The notes: generated from the sequence alone by a model not told the origin. A stretch of 64,000 bases of DNA from Stagnimonas sp. (GCA_030696045.1 JAUYNO010000078.1:1-64000), one strand, 5' to 3'; shown: positions 1 to 10,260, numbered from the stretch's first letter. Program-made: numbers and translations.

Positions 1-2
1 CC

Positions 3-1934
3 GGCGCCAGCGGCATCGAATCGATCACCGACCTGGCCAGCGGCCTGCCGCTCGATCTCACACGTCTTGATCCGCTGCTGATCGGCAGCATCTATCCCAG
101 CCGCGGCGGCGAGGACCGGGTGCTGATCCAGCTCAGCGAGGCACCGGAGCTGCTGGTGCAGGGGCTGCTGGCGGTCGAGGACCGCAGCTTCTACAGCCAT
201 TCCGGCATCAGCCTGCGCGGCATCGCCCGCGCCGCCTTCGAGAACCTCACCTCGGGCCGGGTCCGCCAGGGCGCCTCTACCATCACCCAGCAGCTGGTGA
301 AGAATTTCTTCCTGAGTAGCGAGCGCACCTTCCGCCGCAAGCTCAAGGAAATCGTCATGTCGCTGCTGCTGGAAGCGCACTACGACAAGGACGCCATCCT
401 CGAGGCCTACCTCAACGAGATCTACATGGGCCAGGACGGCTCCCGCGCCGTGCACGGCTTCGGGCTGGCCAGCTCCTTCTACTTCAACAAGCCGCTGACC
501 GAGTTGCGCCCGCACGAGTTCGCACTGCTGGTCGGCATCGTCAAGGGCCCGAGCCAGTTCGACCCGCGCCGGCGGCCGGAACTGGTGCGGGAGCGCCGGG
601 ACCTGGTGCTGAACACCTGGGCCAGTCGTGGCCTGCTGCGCGAGGACGAACTCGAGCGCGCGCTGGCGCAGCCCCTGGGGCTGTCAGGGGGCGCGCGTGG
701 CGGCGTCGAGCGATTCCCCGCCTTCGTCGAACTGGTCAAGCGCCAGCTCAAGGATCAGTACCCCGACGAGGCGCTGACCAACGAGGGCCTGCGCATCTTC
801 ACCACCCTGGCGCCGCGCGCCCAGGAAGCCCTGGAAGCCCGGCTGCTGGCCGATCTGCCGGAGCTGGAGAAGGCACGCAAGATGAAGCCCGGCAGCCTGG
901 AGGCGGCGGGCGTCATCACCAGCGTCGAGGGTGGCGAGGTGCAGGCGGTGGTCGGCGGGCGTGACATCCGCTACGCCGGCTTCAACCGCGCGCTCGATTC
1001 CCGGCGCGCGATCGGCTCGCTGGCCAAGCCCTTTGTCTTTCTGGCGGCGTTGATGCAGCCGTCCCGCTACAACCTCGGCACGGTGCTGCAGGACGAGCCG
1101 GTGACGCTGAAGCTGTCCAAGGGCAATGTCTGGAGCCCGGCCAACTACGACAAGAAGCTGCACGGCGCCATGCCGCTGTATGTCGCGCTGGCGCAGAGCT
1201 ACAACCTGCCGACCGTGCGCCTGGGCCTGGATCTGTCGGTGAAGACCGTGCAGCAGGCTTTCGCCGGTGCCGGCTTCGACAAGACCCCGGCGCTGCCCTC
1301 GATCTTCCTCGGCGCGGTCGACATGTCGCCGCTGGACGTTGCCCAGGTCTACAACACCCTGGCAGCCTCCGGTTACCAGACGCCGCTGTCGGCGATCCGC
1401 GAGGTGCTGACCAAGGAAGGCCAGCCACTCAAGCGCTATCCGTTCAAGGTCAAGCAGACCCTGCCGGAAGGCCCGGTCTACCTGACCACTTGGGCGATGC
1501 AGAAGGTGCTGGAATTCGGCACTGCGCGGGCCGCCTACAACCTCATCCCGGCCGGTACCCGGCTGGCCGGCAAGACCGGCACTACCGACGATCTGCGCGA
1601 CAGCTGGTTCGCCGGCTATTCGGCCGATCACGTGGCGGTGATCTGGGTCGGCCGCGACGACTACAAGCCCAGCGGGCTGACCGGTGCCACTGGGGCGCTG
1701 CCGGTCTGGGCCAAGCTAATGCGCGACCTGCGGGTGCGCGGTCTCGACGCGGTTCCGCCCGCCGATGTCGAGGAAGCCCTGGTCGATCCGGCCACCGGGC
1801 TCCGGGCCGACGAGCGCTGCCCGGGCGCGATGACGATGCCCTACATTGCCGGGTACGCCCCGAGCGAGTCGGCGCCCTGCGCCGGCGGCCTGCTCGACGA
1901 GCCGGCGCAATGGTTGAAGGAGCTGTTCAATTGA
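3..1934 (+). CDS. mrcB: Penicillin-binding protein 1B, 3' part (start lies before the window)
   Basis: Bifunctional inner-membrane peptidoglycan synthase (glycosyltransferase plus DD-transpeptidase). The reading frame is open to the left edge, so the N-terminus (cytoplasmic tail and membrane anchor) is missing; 643 residues are visible against about 840 in the family. Seen: the glycosyltransferase motif VEDRSFYSHSG with its catalytic Glu, then STITQQLVKN, and the transpeptidase motifs SLAKPF (SxxK, nucleophile Ser), SYN and KTGTTDD. Residues just upstream of the first in-frame GTG (120) read DPLLIGSIYPSR, which matches the PBP1B linker, so 120 is not the true start. The next gene overlaps its stop codon, suggesting translational coupling. 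Confidence 0.95.
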   Translation, partial: GASGIESITDLASGLPLDLTRLDPLLIGSIYPSRGGEDRVLIQLSEAPELLVQGLLAVEDRSFYSHSGISLRGIARAAFENLTSGRVRQGASTITQQLVKNFFLSSERTFRRKLKEIVMSLLLEAHYDKDAILEAYLNEIYMGQDGSRAVHGFGLASSFYFNKPLTELRPHEFALLVGIVKGPSQFDPRRRPELVRERRDLVLNTWASRGLLREDELERALAQPLGLSGGARGGVERFPAFVELVKRQLKDQYPDEALTNEGLRIFTTLAPRAQEALEARLLADLPELEKARKMKPGSLEAAGVITSVEGGEVQAVVGGRDIRYAGFNRALDSRRAIGSLAKPFVFLAALMQPSRYNLGTVLQDEPVTLKLSKGNVWSPANYDKKLHGAMPLYVALAQSYNLPTVRLGLDLSVKTVQQAFAGAGFDKTPALPSIFLGAVDMSPLDVAQVYNTLAASGYQTPLSAIREVLTKEGQPLKRYPFKVKQTLPEGPVYLTTWAMQKVLEFGTARAAYNLIPAGTRLAGKTGTTDDLRDSWFAGYSADHVAVIWVGRDDYKPSGLTGATGALPVWAKLMRDLRVRGLDAVPPADVEEALVDPATGLRADERCPGAMTMPYIAGYAPSESAPCAGGLLDEPAQWLKELFN

Positions 1935-2521
1935 AGTACCTGCTTGCGCTGTCGCTGCTGCTATCGCTCGCCGCCTGCGCCGGCCTCTCGCCGCAGGCTC
2001 CCGGCTCGCCGTATCCGCCGCCGCCGGCCAGTGGTCAGGTGCCGGGCGGCGCACCGGTTCCGGGCGGTCCGGCGGGTGGGCCGGTCAGCCCCGGTCAGCC
2101 GGTGCCGGTGCCGGAGGTCAAGCCGCCCCTGCTGCCCAGCTATCCGCGCAATATCGAGGCCTCCGGCGCCGCCGCGCCGGTGCTGTCACTGGTGCGCAGC
2201 GCCCGTGATGCGCGCAAGGCTGGCAAGCCGGAGGCCGCGGCGTCCTCGCTGGAGCGGGCGCTGCGGATCGAGCCGCGCAATCCCTGGGTCTGGCAGGCAC
2301 TCGCTGGCCTGCACCTGCAGCTGGGTCAGGCCGAGCAGGCCGAGAGCGAGGCGCAGAAGGCCAATTCGCTGGCGCGCCGCAATCCCTGGATCGAGGTCGA
2401 GAACTGGCGGGTGATCGCCGCCGCCCGATCACTGCGCGGCAACGCCGCCGGCGCCGCCCAGGCGGAAGCCCGCCACGAAGACTTGCAGCGTCTGCTGATC
2501 CAGCCGCCGCTGGCGCCTTGA
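1931..2521 (+). CDS. TPR-containing outer-membrane lipoprotein
   Basis: A 196-aa predicted lipoprotein. The signal peptide LKYLLALSLLLSLAAC ends in a lipobox with the acylated Cys near residue 16, followed by a Pro/Gly-rich linker (about residues 22-70) and a helical TPR-like region (about 80-160: AARKAGKPEAAASSLERAL, then NPWVWQALAGLHLQLGQAEQAE). I chose the TTG start at 1931 because GAAGGAG lies 8-10 bases upstream and the frame starts in the mrcB stop (4-base overlap); an ATG at 1910 would add seven residues. Position right after mrcB suggests a cell-wall-synthesis accessory role, but that is inference only. Confidence 0.8.
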   Translation: MKYLLALSLLLSLAACAGLSPQAPGSPYPPPPASGQVPGGAPVPGGPAGGPVSPGQPVPVPEVKPPLLPSYPRNIEASGAAAPVLSLVRSARDARKAGKPEAAASSLERALRIEPRNPWVWQALAGLHLQLGQAEQAESEAQKANSLARRNPWIEVENWRVIAAARSLRGNAAGAAQAEARHEDLQRLLIQPPLAP

Positions 2522-2552
2522 AGCCCGGCCGTCTATCCCTGGCAGGTCGCGG

Positions 2553-4469
2553 ATGACGGCCGAGGAGCTGGCGGCGGTTTTTGGCGCGGACGGCGCCCTG
2601 GCGCGCGCCATCCCCGGCTTCGCCCCGCGCGCGGCGCAGCAGACCATGGCCGAGGCTGTCGCCGCCGCCTTCGGCAGCGGCGACAGCCTGATCGTCGAGG
2701 CCGGCACCGGCACCGGCAAGACCTACGCCTATCTGGCGCCGGCGCTGCGCTCGGGCAAGCGGGTGGTGATCTCCACCGGCACCAAGAACCTGCAGGACCA
2801 GCTCTATGGCCGCGACCTGCCGCGCCTGCTGCAGGCGCTGGACGCCAAGGTCCGCGTCAGCCTACTCAAGGGGCGCGCCAACTACCTCTGCCTGCACCGG
2901 CTGCACAAGGCGCAGATTGACGTGCGGGCGCGCCCCTACTGGCCACGACTGGCGGAGCTGGAGACCTGGCAGGGGCGCAGCGACAGCGGCGAGCTCAGCG
3001 AGCTGCCGGGTGAGCCGCTGGACGAGGCGCTGACGGCGCGCGTCACCTCCACCGCCGACAACTGCCTGGGCGCCAAGTGTCCCGAGTTCGGTGACTGCTA
3101 CGTGGTCAAGGCGCGGCGCGCTGCGGCGGCGGCCGACTTGGTGGTGGTCAACCACAGCCTGCTGTTCGCCGACCATCTCCTGCGCCAGGAGGGCTTCAGC
3201 GTGCTGCCGGGTGCCGATGCGGTGGTGATCGACGAGGCGCACCAGTTGCCGGAGCTTGCCCTGCGTCACTTCGGCCAGCGGGTTTCCACCCAGCAGTTGC
3301 AGGCCCTGGCCCGCGATTGCCTGGCCGAGGCCGAGCAGCACGGCGATCTGGCTGGCCTGCTGGAAGCGCTGGCGGTCTACGGCGAGGCGGCGGCCCGACT
3401 GGAAGGCGCCTTCGCCGGCAGTGGCCGCCAGCGCCTGCGTGAGTTCGCCGGCCGCTTCGGCGTCGGGGGCTGTCTGCAGGCGATGGGTGAGGCGCTCGAA
3501 ACCCTGACCGCCAATCTCAAGCCGCTGGAGGAGCGCAGCGCCGAACTCGGCGCCTGCCTGGAGCGCGCGCTGCGCCTCTGCGAGCGCTGGAATCTGGTGG
3601 CCGACACCGAGGCGCGCGACGTCCACGTGCGCTGGGTCGAGCCGGTCGGGCGGGGCGGGGCGCTCAATGCCACGCCGCTGGAAGTGGCCGCGAGCTTCGC
3701 CGAGATGCGCGCGGCCCATCCCGGCGCCTGGATCTTTACCTCGGCGACGCTCGCCGCCGGCGAGGATTTCCAGCACTTCTCGCGGCCGCTGGGTCTGGAC
3801 GCACTGAAGACGCTGCGGCTCGACAGCCCCTTCGACTACCGCCAGCAGGCGCGGCTCTGGCTGCCGCCGGGTCTGCCCGAGCCCAATGATCCGGCCTACA
3901 CCGGCCTAGCCGCCGAGGCCATGCTGCCGGTGATCCGCGCCAGCGGCGGCGGTGCCTTCGTGCTCTGTACCAGCCACCGCGCCCTGCAGCAGTTGACTGG
4001 CCTGCTACGAATGGCCCTGCCGGAGTTGCCGGTGCTGGCCCAGGGCGAAGGCACCAAGCCGGAGCTGCTGCGCCGCTTTGCCGAGGCCGGCAACGCCGTG
4101 CTGGTGGCCACCGCCAGCTTCTGGGAGGGCGTTGACGTGAAGGGCCCCTCGCTGCGCCTGGTGATCATCGACAAGCTGCCGTTCGCCGCCCCCGGCGATC
4201 CGGTGCTGGACGCCAAGCTGGAGGCGATCCGCAACAACGGCGGCAATCCCTTTGCCGACGACCAGCTGCCGCGCGCCATCGTCACTCTGCGTCAGGGTGT
4301 CGGCCGGCTGATCCGTGACGTGACGGATCGCGGCCTGTTGATGCTCTGTGACCCGCGCCTGCGCAGCAAGAGTTACGGCCGCAAGGTGCTGGCGAGCCTG
4401 CCGGCGATGCCGGTGCTGACCAGCCTGGCCGAGGCCGAGGACTGGCTGCGCGCCCTGCGTCCGGCATGA
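2553..4469 (+). CDS. yoaA: DinG-family ATP-dependent DNA helicase YoaA
   Basis: 638-aa superfamily 2 helicase of the XPD/DinG iron-sulfur class. Walker A GTGTGKT is at residues 51-57 and the DEAH box (VVIDEAHQ) near residue 226. Four cysteines at 113, 171, 176 and 182 (in LCLHRL and NCLGAKCPEFGDCY) fit the 4Fe-4S cluster ligands. C-terminal motifs GVDVKGPSLRLVIIDKLPF and RQGVGRLIRD (motif VI) are present. YoaA is known to act with HolC in repair of stalled replication forks. It lies 7 bases before tsaB, a neighbour pairing common in gammaproteobacteria. Length and motifs are complete. Confidence 0.92.
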   Translation: MTAEELAAVFGADGALARAIPGFAPRAAQQTMAEAVAAAFGSGDSLIVEAGTGTGKTYAYLAPALRSGKRVVISTGTKNLQDQLYGRDLPRLLQALDAKVRVSLLKGRANYLCLHRLHKAQIDVRARPYWPRLAELETWQGRSDSGELSELPGEPLDEALTARVTSTADNCLGAKCPEFGDCYVVKARRAAAAADLVVVNHSLLFADHLLRQEGFSVLPGADAVVIDEAHQLPELALRHFGQRVSTQQLQALARDCLAEAEQHGDLAGLLEALAVYGEAAARLEGAFAGSGRQRLREFAGRFGVGGCLQAMGEALETLTANLKPLEERSAELGACLERALRLCERWNLVADTEARDVHVRWVEPVGRGGALNATPLEVAASFAEMRAAHPGAWIFTSATLAAGEDFQHFSRPLGLDALKTLRLDSPFDYRQQARLWLPPGLPEPNDPAYTGLAAEAMLPVIRASGGGAFVLCTSHRALQQLTGLLRMALPELPVLAQGEGTKPELLRRFAEAGNAVLVATASFWEGVDVKGPSLRLVIIDKLPFAAPGDPVLDAKLEAIRNNGGNPFADDQLPRAIVTLRQGVGRLIRDVTDRGLLMLCDPRLRSKSYGRKVLASLPAMPVLTSLAEAEDWLRALRPA

Positions 4470-4476
4470 TGACGCG

Positions 4477-5199
4477 ATGAAACTGTTCGCCCTCGACACC
4501 GCTACCGAAGCTTGCTCCGTCGCCCTCTGGCTCGACGGACAGGTGATCGAACATTTCGAGGTCGCCGGCCGCGATCACACCCAGCGGCTGCCGGCGATGG
4601 CGCAGGCGCTGCTGGCCGAGGCCGGGCTGCGCTGGTCGCAGCTGGACGGTCTGGTCTGCGGTGTCGGCCCCGGCAGCTTCGCCGGCGTGCGCATCGGTGT
4701 CGCCTATACCCAGGGACTGGCGCTGGCGCACGATCAGCCGGTAGTGGGTGTCTCCTCGCTGGCGATGCTGGCGCAGGCGGCCCTGCGCCAGCCCGGAGCG
4801 GAGCGGGTGCTGGCCGCCATCGACGCGCGCATGGACGAGGTCTACTTCGCGTCCTATCGGCGCGGCCCGGACGATCTGGCGCTGGCCGAGGCCGACGCGC
4901 TGGTCTGCCGACCCGAAGCGGTGGCGCCGCAGCCCGGCGACTCTTGGGCGGTCGGCACCGGCTGGGGTCGCTATGAAGCGCCGCTGCGCGCGGCCACCGG
5001 CGCGACGCTGAAAGGCCTGGATGGCGCGGCGCTGCCGCATGCCGTCGAAGCGCTGCAACTGGCGATGCCGGCGTTCCTCCAGGGCCGGGCCGCTGACGCG
5101 GCGACCCTGGCGCCGATTTACCTGCGCAACCGGGTTGCGCTGACTCTGGTCGAACAGGCCCTGTTGCGAGCGAAAAACCAGGCGACGGCAGGGGGCTGA
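4477..5199 (+). CDS. tsaB: tRNA threonylcarbamoyladenosine biosynthesis protein TsaB
   Basis: 240-aa cytosolic ASKHA-fold protein, partner of TsaD and TsaE in forming t6A at position 37 of ANN-decoding tRNAs. Diagnostic stretches: LFALDTATEACSVAL at the N-terminus, the HTQRLPAMAQALLAEAG segment, and GVGPGSFAGVRIGVAYTQGLA around residues 62-81. TsaB lacks the metal-binding HxxxH of TsaD, as here. Starts 7 bases after yoaA, probably in one transcript. About 190 bases follow before gyrA; they hold only a GC-rich stretch and a possible gyrA promoter. Confidence 0.93.
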   Translation: MKLFALDTATEACSVALWLDGQVIEHFEVAGRDHTQRLPAMAQALLAEAGLRWSQLDGLVCGVGPGSFAGVRIGVAYTQGLALAHDQPVVGVSSLAMLAQAALRQPGAERVLAAIDARMDEVYFASYRRGPDDLALAEADALVCRPEAVAPQPGDSWAVGTGWGRYEAPLRAATGATLKGLDGAALPHAVEALQLAMPAFLQGRAADAATLAPIYLRNRVALTLVEQALLRAKNQATAGG

Positions 5200-5298
5200 A
5201 AAAGCCGGCTCCGGGCGACCCGTCCGGCAGTCGCCAGCCGGGCCTGTCGCCCGGCGGCAAAACCAAGTGGCGTCAGGACTTTAGCGGCCTTGGCGTGG

Positions 5299-5304
5299 TA
5301 TCAT
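5299..5304 (+). promoter_or_regulatory. Possible gyrA -10 element
   Basis: TATCAT in an otherwise GC-rich spacer, 85 bases upstream of the gyrA ATG. No convincing -35 hexamer is visible 16-18 bases upstream, so this is a weak call from base composition and position. Confidence 0.3.
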
Positions 5305-5389
5305 CGCGCGCGTTTCGCGGGGCTACCGAAAGCACCTAAAAACAGCCCCATTCCCGGCACTCGAAAAATACAGTTTAGTCACTCGATAA

Positions 5390-8089
5390 ATGACCGATTT
5401 CGCCAAAGAAGTCTTGCTGATCAATCTCGAAGACGAGATGCGCCGCAGCTACCTCGATTACGCCATGAGCGTGATCGTCGGCCGCGCCCTGCCGGATGCC
5501 CGCGACGGCCTCAAGCCGGTGCACCGCCGCATCCTCTGGGGCATGAAGGAGCAGAACAACGACTACAACAAGCCCTTCAAGAAGTCGGCGCGCATCGTCG
5601 GCGACGTGATGGGTAAGTACCACCCGCACGGCGACTCGGCGATCTACGACTCCATCGTCCGCATGGCGCAGTCGTTCTCGCTGCGCTATCCGCTGGTGGA
5701 TGGTCAGGGCAACTTCGGTTCGGTCGACGGCGACAACCCGGCGGCCATGCGCTACACCGAAATCCGCATGTCGAAGATCGCCCACGAGATGGTGGCCGAC
5801 ATCGGCGAGGACACGGTCGACTTCCAGGACAACTACGACGGCTCCGAGCACGAGCCGATGGTGCTGCCGGCGAAGATCCCCAACCTGCTGGTCAACGGCT
5901 CGTCCGGCATCGCCGTGGGTATGGCGACCAACATCCCGCCGCATAACCTCACGGAGATCATCGAGGGCTGTCTGGCGCTGATCGAGAATCCCGATCTGGA
6001 CTTGGCTGGCTTGATGAAGCTGATTCCGGCGCCGGACTTCCCGACCGCCGGCCTGCTGCTCGACGCCCATGAGCTGGTGAATGCCTACGCCACCGGGCGC
6101 GGCCGCATCGTGCTGCGCTCGCGCACCCATTTCGAGGAATACGGCCAGAACCGGCAGTCCATCGTCGTCACCGAGCTGCCCTACCAGGTCAACAAGAAGA
6201 CGCTGCAGGAAACCATGGCCGAGTTGGTCAAGGAGAAGCGGCTGGAAGGCATCAGCGGCATCCGCGACGAGTCCGACAAGGACGGCATGCGTCTGGTCAT
6301 CGAGCTGAAGCGCGACGAGAACGCCGAGGTGGTGCTGAACAACTTGTTCCAGCTGACGCAGATGCAGACCGCGTTCTCGCTGAACATGGTGGCGCTGGAA
6401 AACGGCCAGCCCAAGCGCCTGGGTCTGAAGCCGCTGCTGGAAATCTTCCTGCGTCACCGCCGCGAGGTGGTGACCCGGCGCAGCCGCTACCGCCTGGCCG
6501 AGGCACGCCGCAAGGCGCATGTCGCCGAGGGCCTGGCCATCGCGCTCGCCAACATCGACGCGATGATCGAGCTGATCAAGACCAGCGCCAATGCCGCTGC
6601 GGCCAAGATCGGGCTGATGGAACGGGCCTGGAATCCGGGCCTGGTGACTTCGCTGCTGGAGCGGGTCGATCTGGCCAGCACCCGTCCGGTCGATCTGCCT
6701 GCCGGGCTGGGCGTGCAGCCGGATGGCAGCGGTTACAAGCTCAGCGAGCCGCAGGCCACGGCGATCCTCGAAATGCGCCTGCAGAAGCTCACCGGTCTGG
6801 AGCAGGACTCCATCCGCGAGGAGTTCAAGGGCTATGTCGAGAAGATCATCGACCTGCTCGACATCCTCGGCAGCGAGACCCGCCTGCTGTCGGTGGTCCG
6901 GGACGAGCTGACCGAGATCCGCGACCAGTTCGGCGACAACCGCCGCACTGAGATCACCGGCGCCGCCCTCAATATGGCGCACGAGGATCTGGTGCAGCCG
7001 CAGGACATGATCGTGACCCTGTCGCATGCCGGCTACGTCAAGGCGGTGGCGCTGTCCGAATACCAGGCCCAGCGCCGTGGCGGGCGCGGCAAGATCGCGG
7101 CAACCACCAAGGACGAGGATTTCCTCGAAAAACTCTGGGTCAGCCACACCCACGACACCCTGCTGTGCTTCAGCAGCCACGGCAAGGCCTACAAGCTGCG
7201 GGTGTTCGAGCTGCCGGAAGGCTCGCGCGGCGGTCGCGGCCGGCCGTTCAACAACCTGCTGCCGTTGGAGGATGGCGAGAAGATCAACGCGGTGCTGCCG
7301 ATCAAGGCCTTCAGCGCCGAACAGAGCGAGGCCAGCGAGACCGGGCCGTTCATCTTCATGGTCACCCGGCGCGGCACGGTCAAGAAGACCGTGCTGGCCG
7401 CCTACGCCAACATCCGCTCCAATGGTCTGATCGCGGTCGACCTGCGCGCCGACGACGAACTGATCGCCGTCGCCCTGACCACTGGCAGCGACGACGTGCT
7501 GCTGTTCAGCGACGCCGGCCGGGTCATCCGCTTCAGCGAAAGCCACGTCCGGCCCATGGGTCGCGGCGCCACCGGCGTGCGCGGCATGCGCCTGGTACGG
7601 GTCGCCGCAACGGCCGAGGACGAAGCCGGCGAGGGCAGCGAGGAGGCGGTGGAGGACGGCAGCAGCGTGCTGCCGATCGCGGCCCGCATCATCAGCATGA
7701 TCGTGCTGGAGGCCGGTGTGGACATCCTCAGCATCACCGAGCAGGGCTTTGGCAAGCGCACCCCGATCGAGCAGTTCCCGGTGCGCGGCCGTGGCGGCAT
7801 GGGCGTGATCGCCCAGGCGGTGACCGACAAGACCGGCGATCTGGTGGCGGCCATTGCCGTCCACGACCGCCATGAGCTGATGCTGATCACCGAGGGCGGC
7901 AACCTGATCCGTACCCGTTCGCACGAGGTCCGTGTTGCCGGCCGCAATACCCAGGGCGTGCGGATCATGCGGCCGGAGCCGGGGGATCGCATCGTCGGGG
8001 TGGATCGCTTCGAGCCGGAACCCGAGGCGGCGGTCGATGCCGGGGCCGAGCCGGGTGCCGAGCCGCCGGCGGCGCCAGAGGCCGGATAA
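5390..8089 (+). CDS. gyrA: DNA gyrase subunit A
   Basis: 899-aa type II topoisomerase subunit that breaks and rejoins DNA and carries the DNA-wrapping domain. Numbering coincides with E. coli through the active site: catalytic Tyr122 (in RYTEIRM). The quinolone-determining region reads [11 protein letters not shown], so Ser83 and Asp87 are both the susceptible residues. The GyrA box is QRRGGRG near residue 562, followed by repeated beta-pinwheel blades. An acidic/Ala/Pro-rich tail (about the last 30 residues) makes it slightly longer than the 875-aa E. coli protein. ATG at 5390 gives the family N-terminus MTDFAKEV; no strong ribosome binding site is visible. Confidence 0.98.
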   Translation: MTDFAKEVLLINLEDEMRRSYLDYAMSVIVGRALPDARDGLKPVHRRILWGMKEQNNDYNKPFKKSARIVGDVMGKYHPHGDSAIYDSIVRMAQSFSLRYPLVDGQGNFGSVDGDNPAAMRYTEIRMSKIAHEMVADIGEDTVDFQDNYDGSEHEPMVLPAKIPNLLVNGSSGIAVGMATNIPPHNLTEIIEGCLALIENPDLDLAGLMKLIPAPDFPTAGLLLDAHELVNAYATGRGRIVLRSRTHFEEYGQNRQSIVVTELPYQVNKKTLQETMAELVKEKRLEGISGIRDESDKDGMRLVIELKRDENAEVVLNNLFQLTQMQTAFSLNMVALENGQPKRLGLKPLLEIFLRHRREVVTRRSRYRLAEARRKAHVAEGLAIALANIDAMIELIKTSANAAAAKIGLMERAWNPGLVTSLLERVDLASTRPVDLPAGLGVQPDGSGYKLSEPQATAILEMRLQKLTGLEQDSIREEFKGYVEKIIDLLDILGSETRLLSVVRDELTEIRDQFGDNRRTEITGAALNMAHEDLVQPQDMIVTLSHAGYVKAVALSEYQAQRRGGRGKIAATTKDEDFLEKLWVSHTHDTLLCFSSHGKAYKLRVFELPEGSRGGRGRPFNNLLPLEDGEKINAVLPIKAFSAEQSEASETGPFIFMVTRRGTVKKTVLAAYANIRSNGLIAVDLRADDELIAVALTTGSDDVLLFSDAGRVIRFSESHVRPMGRGATGVRGMRLVRVAATAEDEAGEGSEEAVEDGSSVLPIAARIISMIVLEAGVDILSITEQGFGKRTPIEQFPVRGRGGMGVIAQAVTDKTGDLVAAIAVHDRHELMLITEGGNLIRTRSHEVRVAGRNTQGVRIMRPEPGDRIVGVDRFEPEPEAAVDAGAEPGAEPPAAPEAG

Positions 8090-8209
8090 CCCGCAAACAA
8101 CGGTCGAAGTCGCTAAGTGGCTTTATTTTCGACAGAAAGTCGTTAAACTACGCGACCTTTTTTGGGCCGGGAGTCATTTCCGTCCCGGTCTCACAGGCAG
8201 GAAAACCGC

Positions 8210-8473
8210 ATGGTCAAGATTCGTCTCGCTCGCAGCGGCGCCAAGAAGCGCCCCTACTACCACGTTGTCGCCACCGACAGCCGCAGCTCCCGCGATGGCA
8301 AGTTCATCGAGCGTCTGGGCTATTACAACCCGGGCGCCCAGGGCAAGGAAATCAAGCTGAAGCTGGACGTCGCCAAGATCGAAGGCTGGGCCAAGAACGG
8401 TGCCCAGATCTCCGAGCGCGTGGCCTTCCTGGTGAAGTCCGCGCCCAAGGCCGCGGAAGTCGCCGCGGCCTAA
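8210..8473 (+). CDS. rpsP: 30S ribosomal protein S16
   Basis: 87-aa small-subunit protein, first gene of the conserved rpsP-rimM-trmD-rplS operon. Start chosen at 8210 ([20 protein letters not shown]), the universal S16 N-terminus; GGCAGGAAAA lies just upstream. An upstream in-frame ATG at 8162 would add a non-conserved 16-residue extension and is rejected. The 120-base leader contains an AT-rich stretch (about 8120-8165) that may hold the promoter and a CCGGGA/TCCCGG inverted repeat (8167-8188). Ala/Lys-rich C-terminus is normal for high-GC species. Confidence 0.97.
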   Translation: MVKIRLARSGAKKRPYYHVVATDSRSSRDGKFIERLGYYNPGAQGKEIKLKLDVAKIEGWAKNGAQISERVAFLVKSAPKAAEVAAA

Positions 8474-8479
8474 GACGCC

Positions 8480-9049
8480 ATGAGCGCCGAAGCGCCCCGC
8501 GCTGAAAAGCGGGTGACGCTGGGGCGTATCGCCGGCGTCTACGGCATCAAGGGCTGGGTGAAGCTGGTTTCATCCACCCGGCCGCTGGAAGCCATCCTGC
8601 GTTATCCCCGTTGGTGGATCAGCCGGCCGGGCTCGCAGGACGGCTATGAAGCACGCCAGCTCGAAGGGCGTATCCACGGAGCGGGGCTGGTCGCACAGAT
8701 CAGCAATCCGGACGGGACCCCGGTCGAGGACCGCGACAGCGCCGCCCGGCTGGTGGGGCTGGAAATCGCGGTTCCACGGTCGGCGCTGCCACCGGCGGGG
8801 CCGAACGAGGTTTATCTGATGGACCTGGTCGGCATGACCGTGAAGTCCATCGAGGGTGAGGGGCTCGGCACGGTCGAGTCGGTCACCAGCAACGGCGCCC
8901 AGGACGTACTGGTCCTGCGCGACGCGGCGGCGCTGGATGAAACGGGTGCGCCCCTGCGCAGGCTGATTCCGTTCGTGCGGGGCCCGATCATCGAATCGGT
9001 GAGCCTGGACAGGAACGAGATCGTCGCGCACTGGCAGCCCGATTGGTGA
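8480..9049 (+). CDS. rimM: Ribosome maturation factor RimM
   Basis: 189-aa 16S rRNA processing factor that binds S19 and helps mature the 30S head. N-terminal RimM domain: VTLGRIAGVYGIKGWVKL (family GxxxxxGxxGxxKV pattern). C-terminal PRC-barrel: VYLMDLVGMTVKSIEGEGLGTVESV and the ending IPFVRGPIIESVSLDRNEI. It starts six bases after rpsP and is followed eight bases later by trmD. The central region has a short SRPGSQDGYEAR-type insertion of the kind seen in several gammaproteobacteria; otherwise ordinary. Confidence 0.95.
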   Translation: MSAEAPRAEKRVTLGRIAGVYGIKGWVKLVSSTRPLEAILRYPRWWISRPGSQDGYEARQLEGRIHGAGLVAQISNPDGTPVEDRDSAARLVGLEIAVPRSALPPAGPNEVYLMDLVGMTVKSIEGEGLGTVESVTSNGAQDVLVLRDAAALDETGAPLRRLIPFVRGPIIESVSLDRNEIVAHWQPDW

Positions 9050-9057
9050 GCTAGGCA

Positions 9058-9813
9058 GTGCGGGTCGAGGTGCTGACGCTGTTCCCCGAATTGGTGGGGC
9101 AGCTCACCACGGTCGGTATCCCCCGCATCGCGGCAGAAAGTGGCGCGCTGACCCTGGTCACGCGCCAGCTGCGCGACTACAGCGGCAATCGCTGGAATCG
9201 CGTTGACGAACGCCCCTTCGGCGGCGGTCCGGGCATGGTGATGCAGCCCGAGCCCCTGGCCCAGGCGGTGGCGGCGGCTAGGCAGGAGTGCGGTGCACAC
9301 GCGCCGGTCCTGGTGATGTCGCCGCAGGGTGAACGCTTCGACCAGCGATGGGCGGAGCGGCTGGCCAAGGAGCCAGCGTGGATTGTGGTATGCGGGCGCT
9401 ACGAAGGCATTGATGAACGCTTTCTGGCGAACGAGGTGACGGCGGAGTTGTCGATGGGCGACTTCGTGCTGTCCGGTGGTGAACTCGCCGTGATGGCCAT
9501 GGTGGACGCGGTGACGCGGCTGCTGCCGGGAGTACTCGGTGATGCGGGGTCGGCGGTCAGCGATTCCTTCAGCGCCGGGCATCTCGATCACCCGCACTAC
9601 ACGCGGCCGGTCAACTGGCGTGGGAAGCCGGTGCCGGACGTGTTGTTGTCAGGAGATCACAAGGCGATCGCGCAGTGGAGGCTGGCGAACGCACTGGGTC
9701 AGACCTGGTTGAAACGGCCGGATTTGTTGGCCGGATTGGAGTTGAAGGCAGCACACCATATGTTGCTGCGGGAGTATCTTTCCGAATACGCCTCGCAGTG
9801 GCCTGATAAATAG
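9058..9813 (+). CDS. trmD: tRNA (guanine-N1)-methyltransferase TrmD
   Basis: 251-aa SPOUT-class methyltransferase that makes m1G37 in tRNAs reading CUN, CCN and CGG. GTG start at 9058 gives RVEVLTLFPELVGQ, the normal N-terminus. The trefoil-knot AdoMet site is visible: VLVMSPQGERFDQ, VVCGRYEGIDERF and the MGDFVLSGGELAVMAMVDAVTRLLPGV block. The C-terminal helical domain includes HYTRP and HHMLLREYL. Third gene of the S16 operon; a 26-base gap with GAGAGG precedes rplS. Confidence 0.97.
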   Translation: MRVEVLTLFPELVGQLTTVGIPRIAAESGALTLVTRQLRDYSGNRWNRVDERPFGGGPGMVMQPEPLAQAVAAARQECGAHAPVLVMSPQGERFDQRWAERLAKEPAWIVVCGRYEGIDERFLANEVTAELSMGDFVLSGGELAVMAMVDAVTRLLPGVLGDAGSAVSDSFSAGHLDHPHYTRPVNWRGKPVPDVLLSGDHKAIAQWRLANALGQTWLKRPDLLAGLELKAAHHMLLREYLSEYASQWPDK

Positions 9814-9839
9814 CGCAGTACGTTTGAGAGGTTTAAATC

Positions 9840-10205
9840 ATGAACTTAATCCAGCAGCTTGAAGCCGAAGCCATCGCGGCCCAGACCAAGAAGATCCCCG
9901 AGTTCGGTCCCGGTGACACCATCGAGGTCAAGGTCAAGGTCAAGGAAGGCGAGCGTGAGCGCCTGCAGGCCTACGAAGGCGTGGTCATCGCCATCCGCAA
10001 CCGCGGCCTGAACTCCGCGTTCACCGTGCGCAAGGTCGCCCACGGCGAAGGTGTCGAGCGCACCTTCCAGACCTACAGCCCGCAGGTCGCCGAGATCACC
10101 GTCAAGCGCCGTGGCGACGTGCGCCGCGCCAAGCTCTACTACCTCCGCGATCTGGCCGGCCGCGCCGCCCGCATCAAGGAAAAGCTGAGCCCGCGCGCGG
10201 AGTAA
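9840..10205 (+). CDS. rplS: 50S ribosomal protein L19
   Basis: 121-aa large-subunit protein at the 30S-50S interface. Complete family sequence: [35 protein letters not shown] and [21 protein letters not shown]. Ribosome binding site GAGAGGT is 8-13 bases upstream of the ATG. Last gene of the operon, followed by a strong intrinsic terminator. The run of Lys-Val repeats early in the protein is normal for L19. Confidence 0.97.
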   Translation: MNLIQQLEAEAIAAQTKKIPEFGPGDTIEVKVKVKEGERERLQAYEGVVIAIRNRGLNSAFTVRKVAHGEGVERTFQTYSPQVAEITVKRRGDVRRAKLYYLRDLAGRAARIKEKLSPRAE

Positions 10206-10260
10206 TCCGCGACGCGGCCGGGCCCGGAGGGCGCGGTCGCGAAGCACCGCCGCTGCAAGC

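Noticed and set aside
5375-7924. 849-codon minus-strand frame
   Set aside because: Antisense of gyrA; His/Gln/Asp-rich composition, no domain.
5390-8089. Quinolone-resistance substitutions in GyrA
   Set aside because: Ser83 and Asp87 are both wild type.
8167-8188. Inverted repeat in the rpsP leader as a terminator
   Set aside because: The T run precedes the stem on the plus strand, so it cannot terminate rpsP-ward transcription; at most a leader hairpin.
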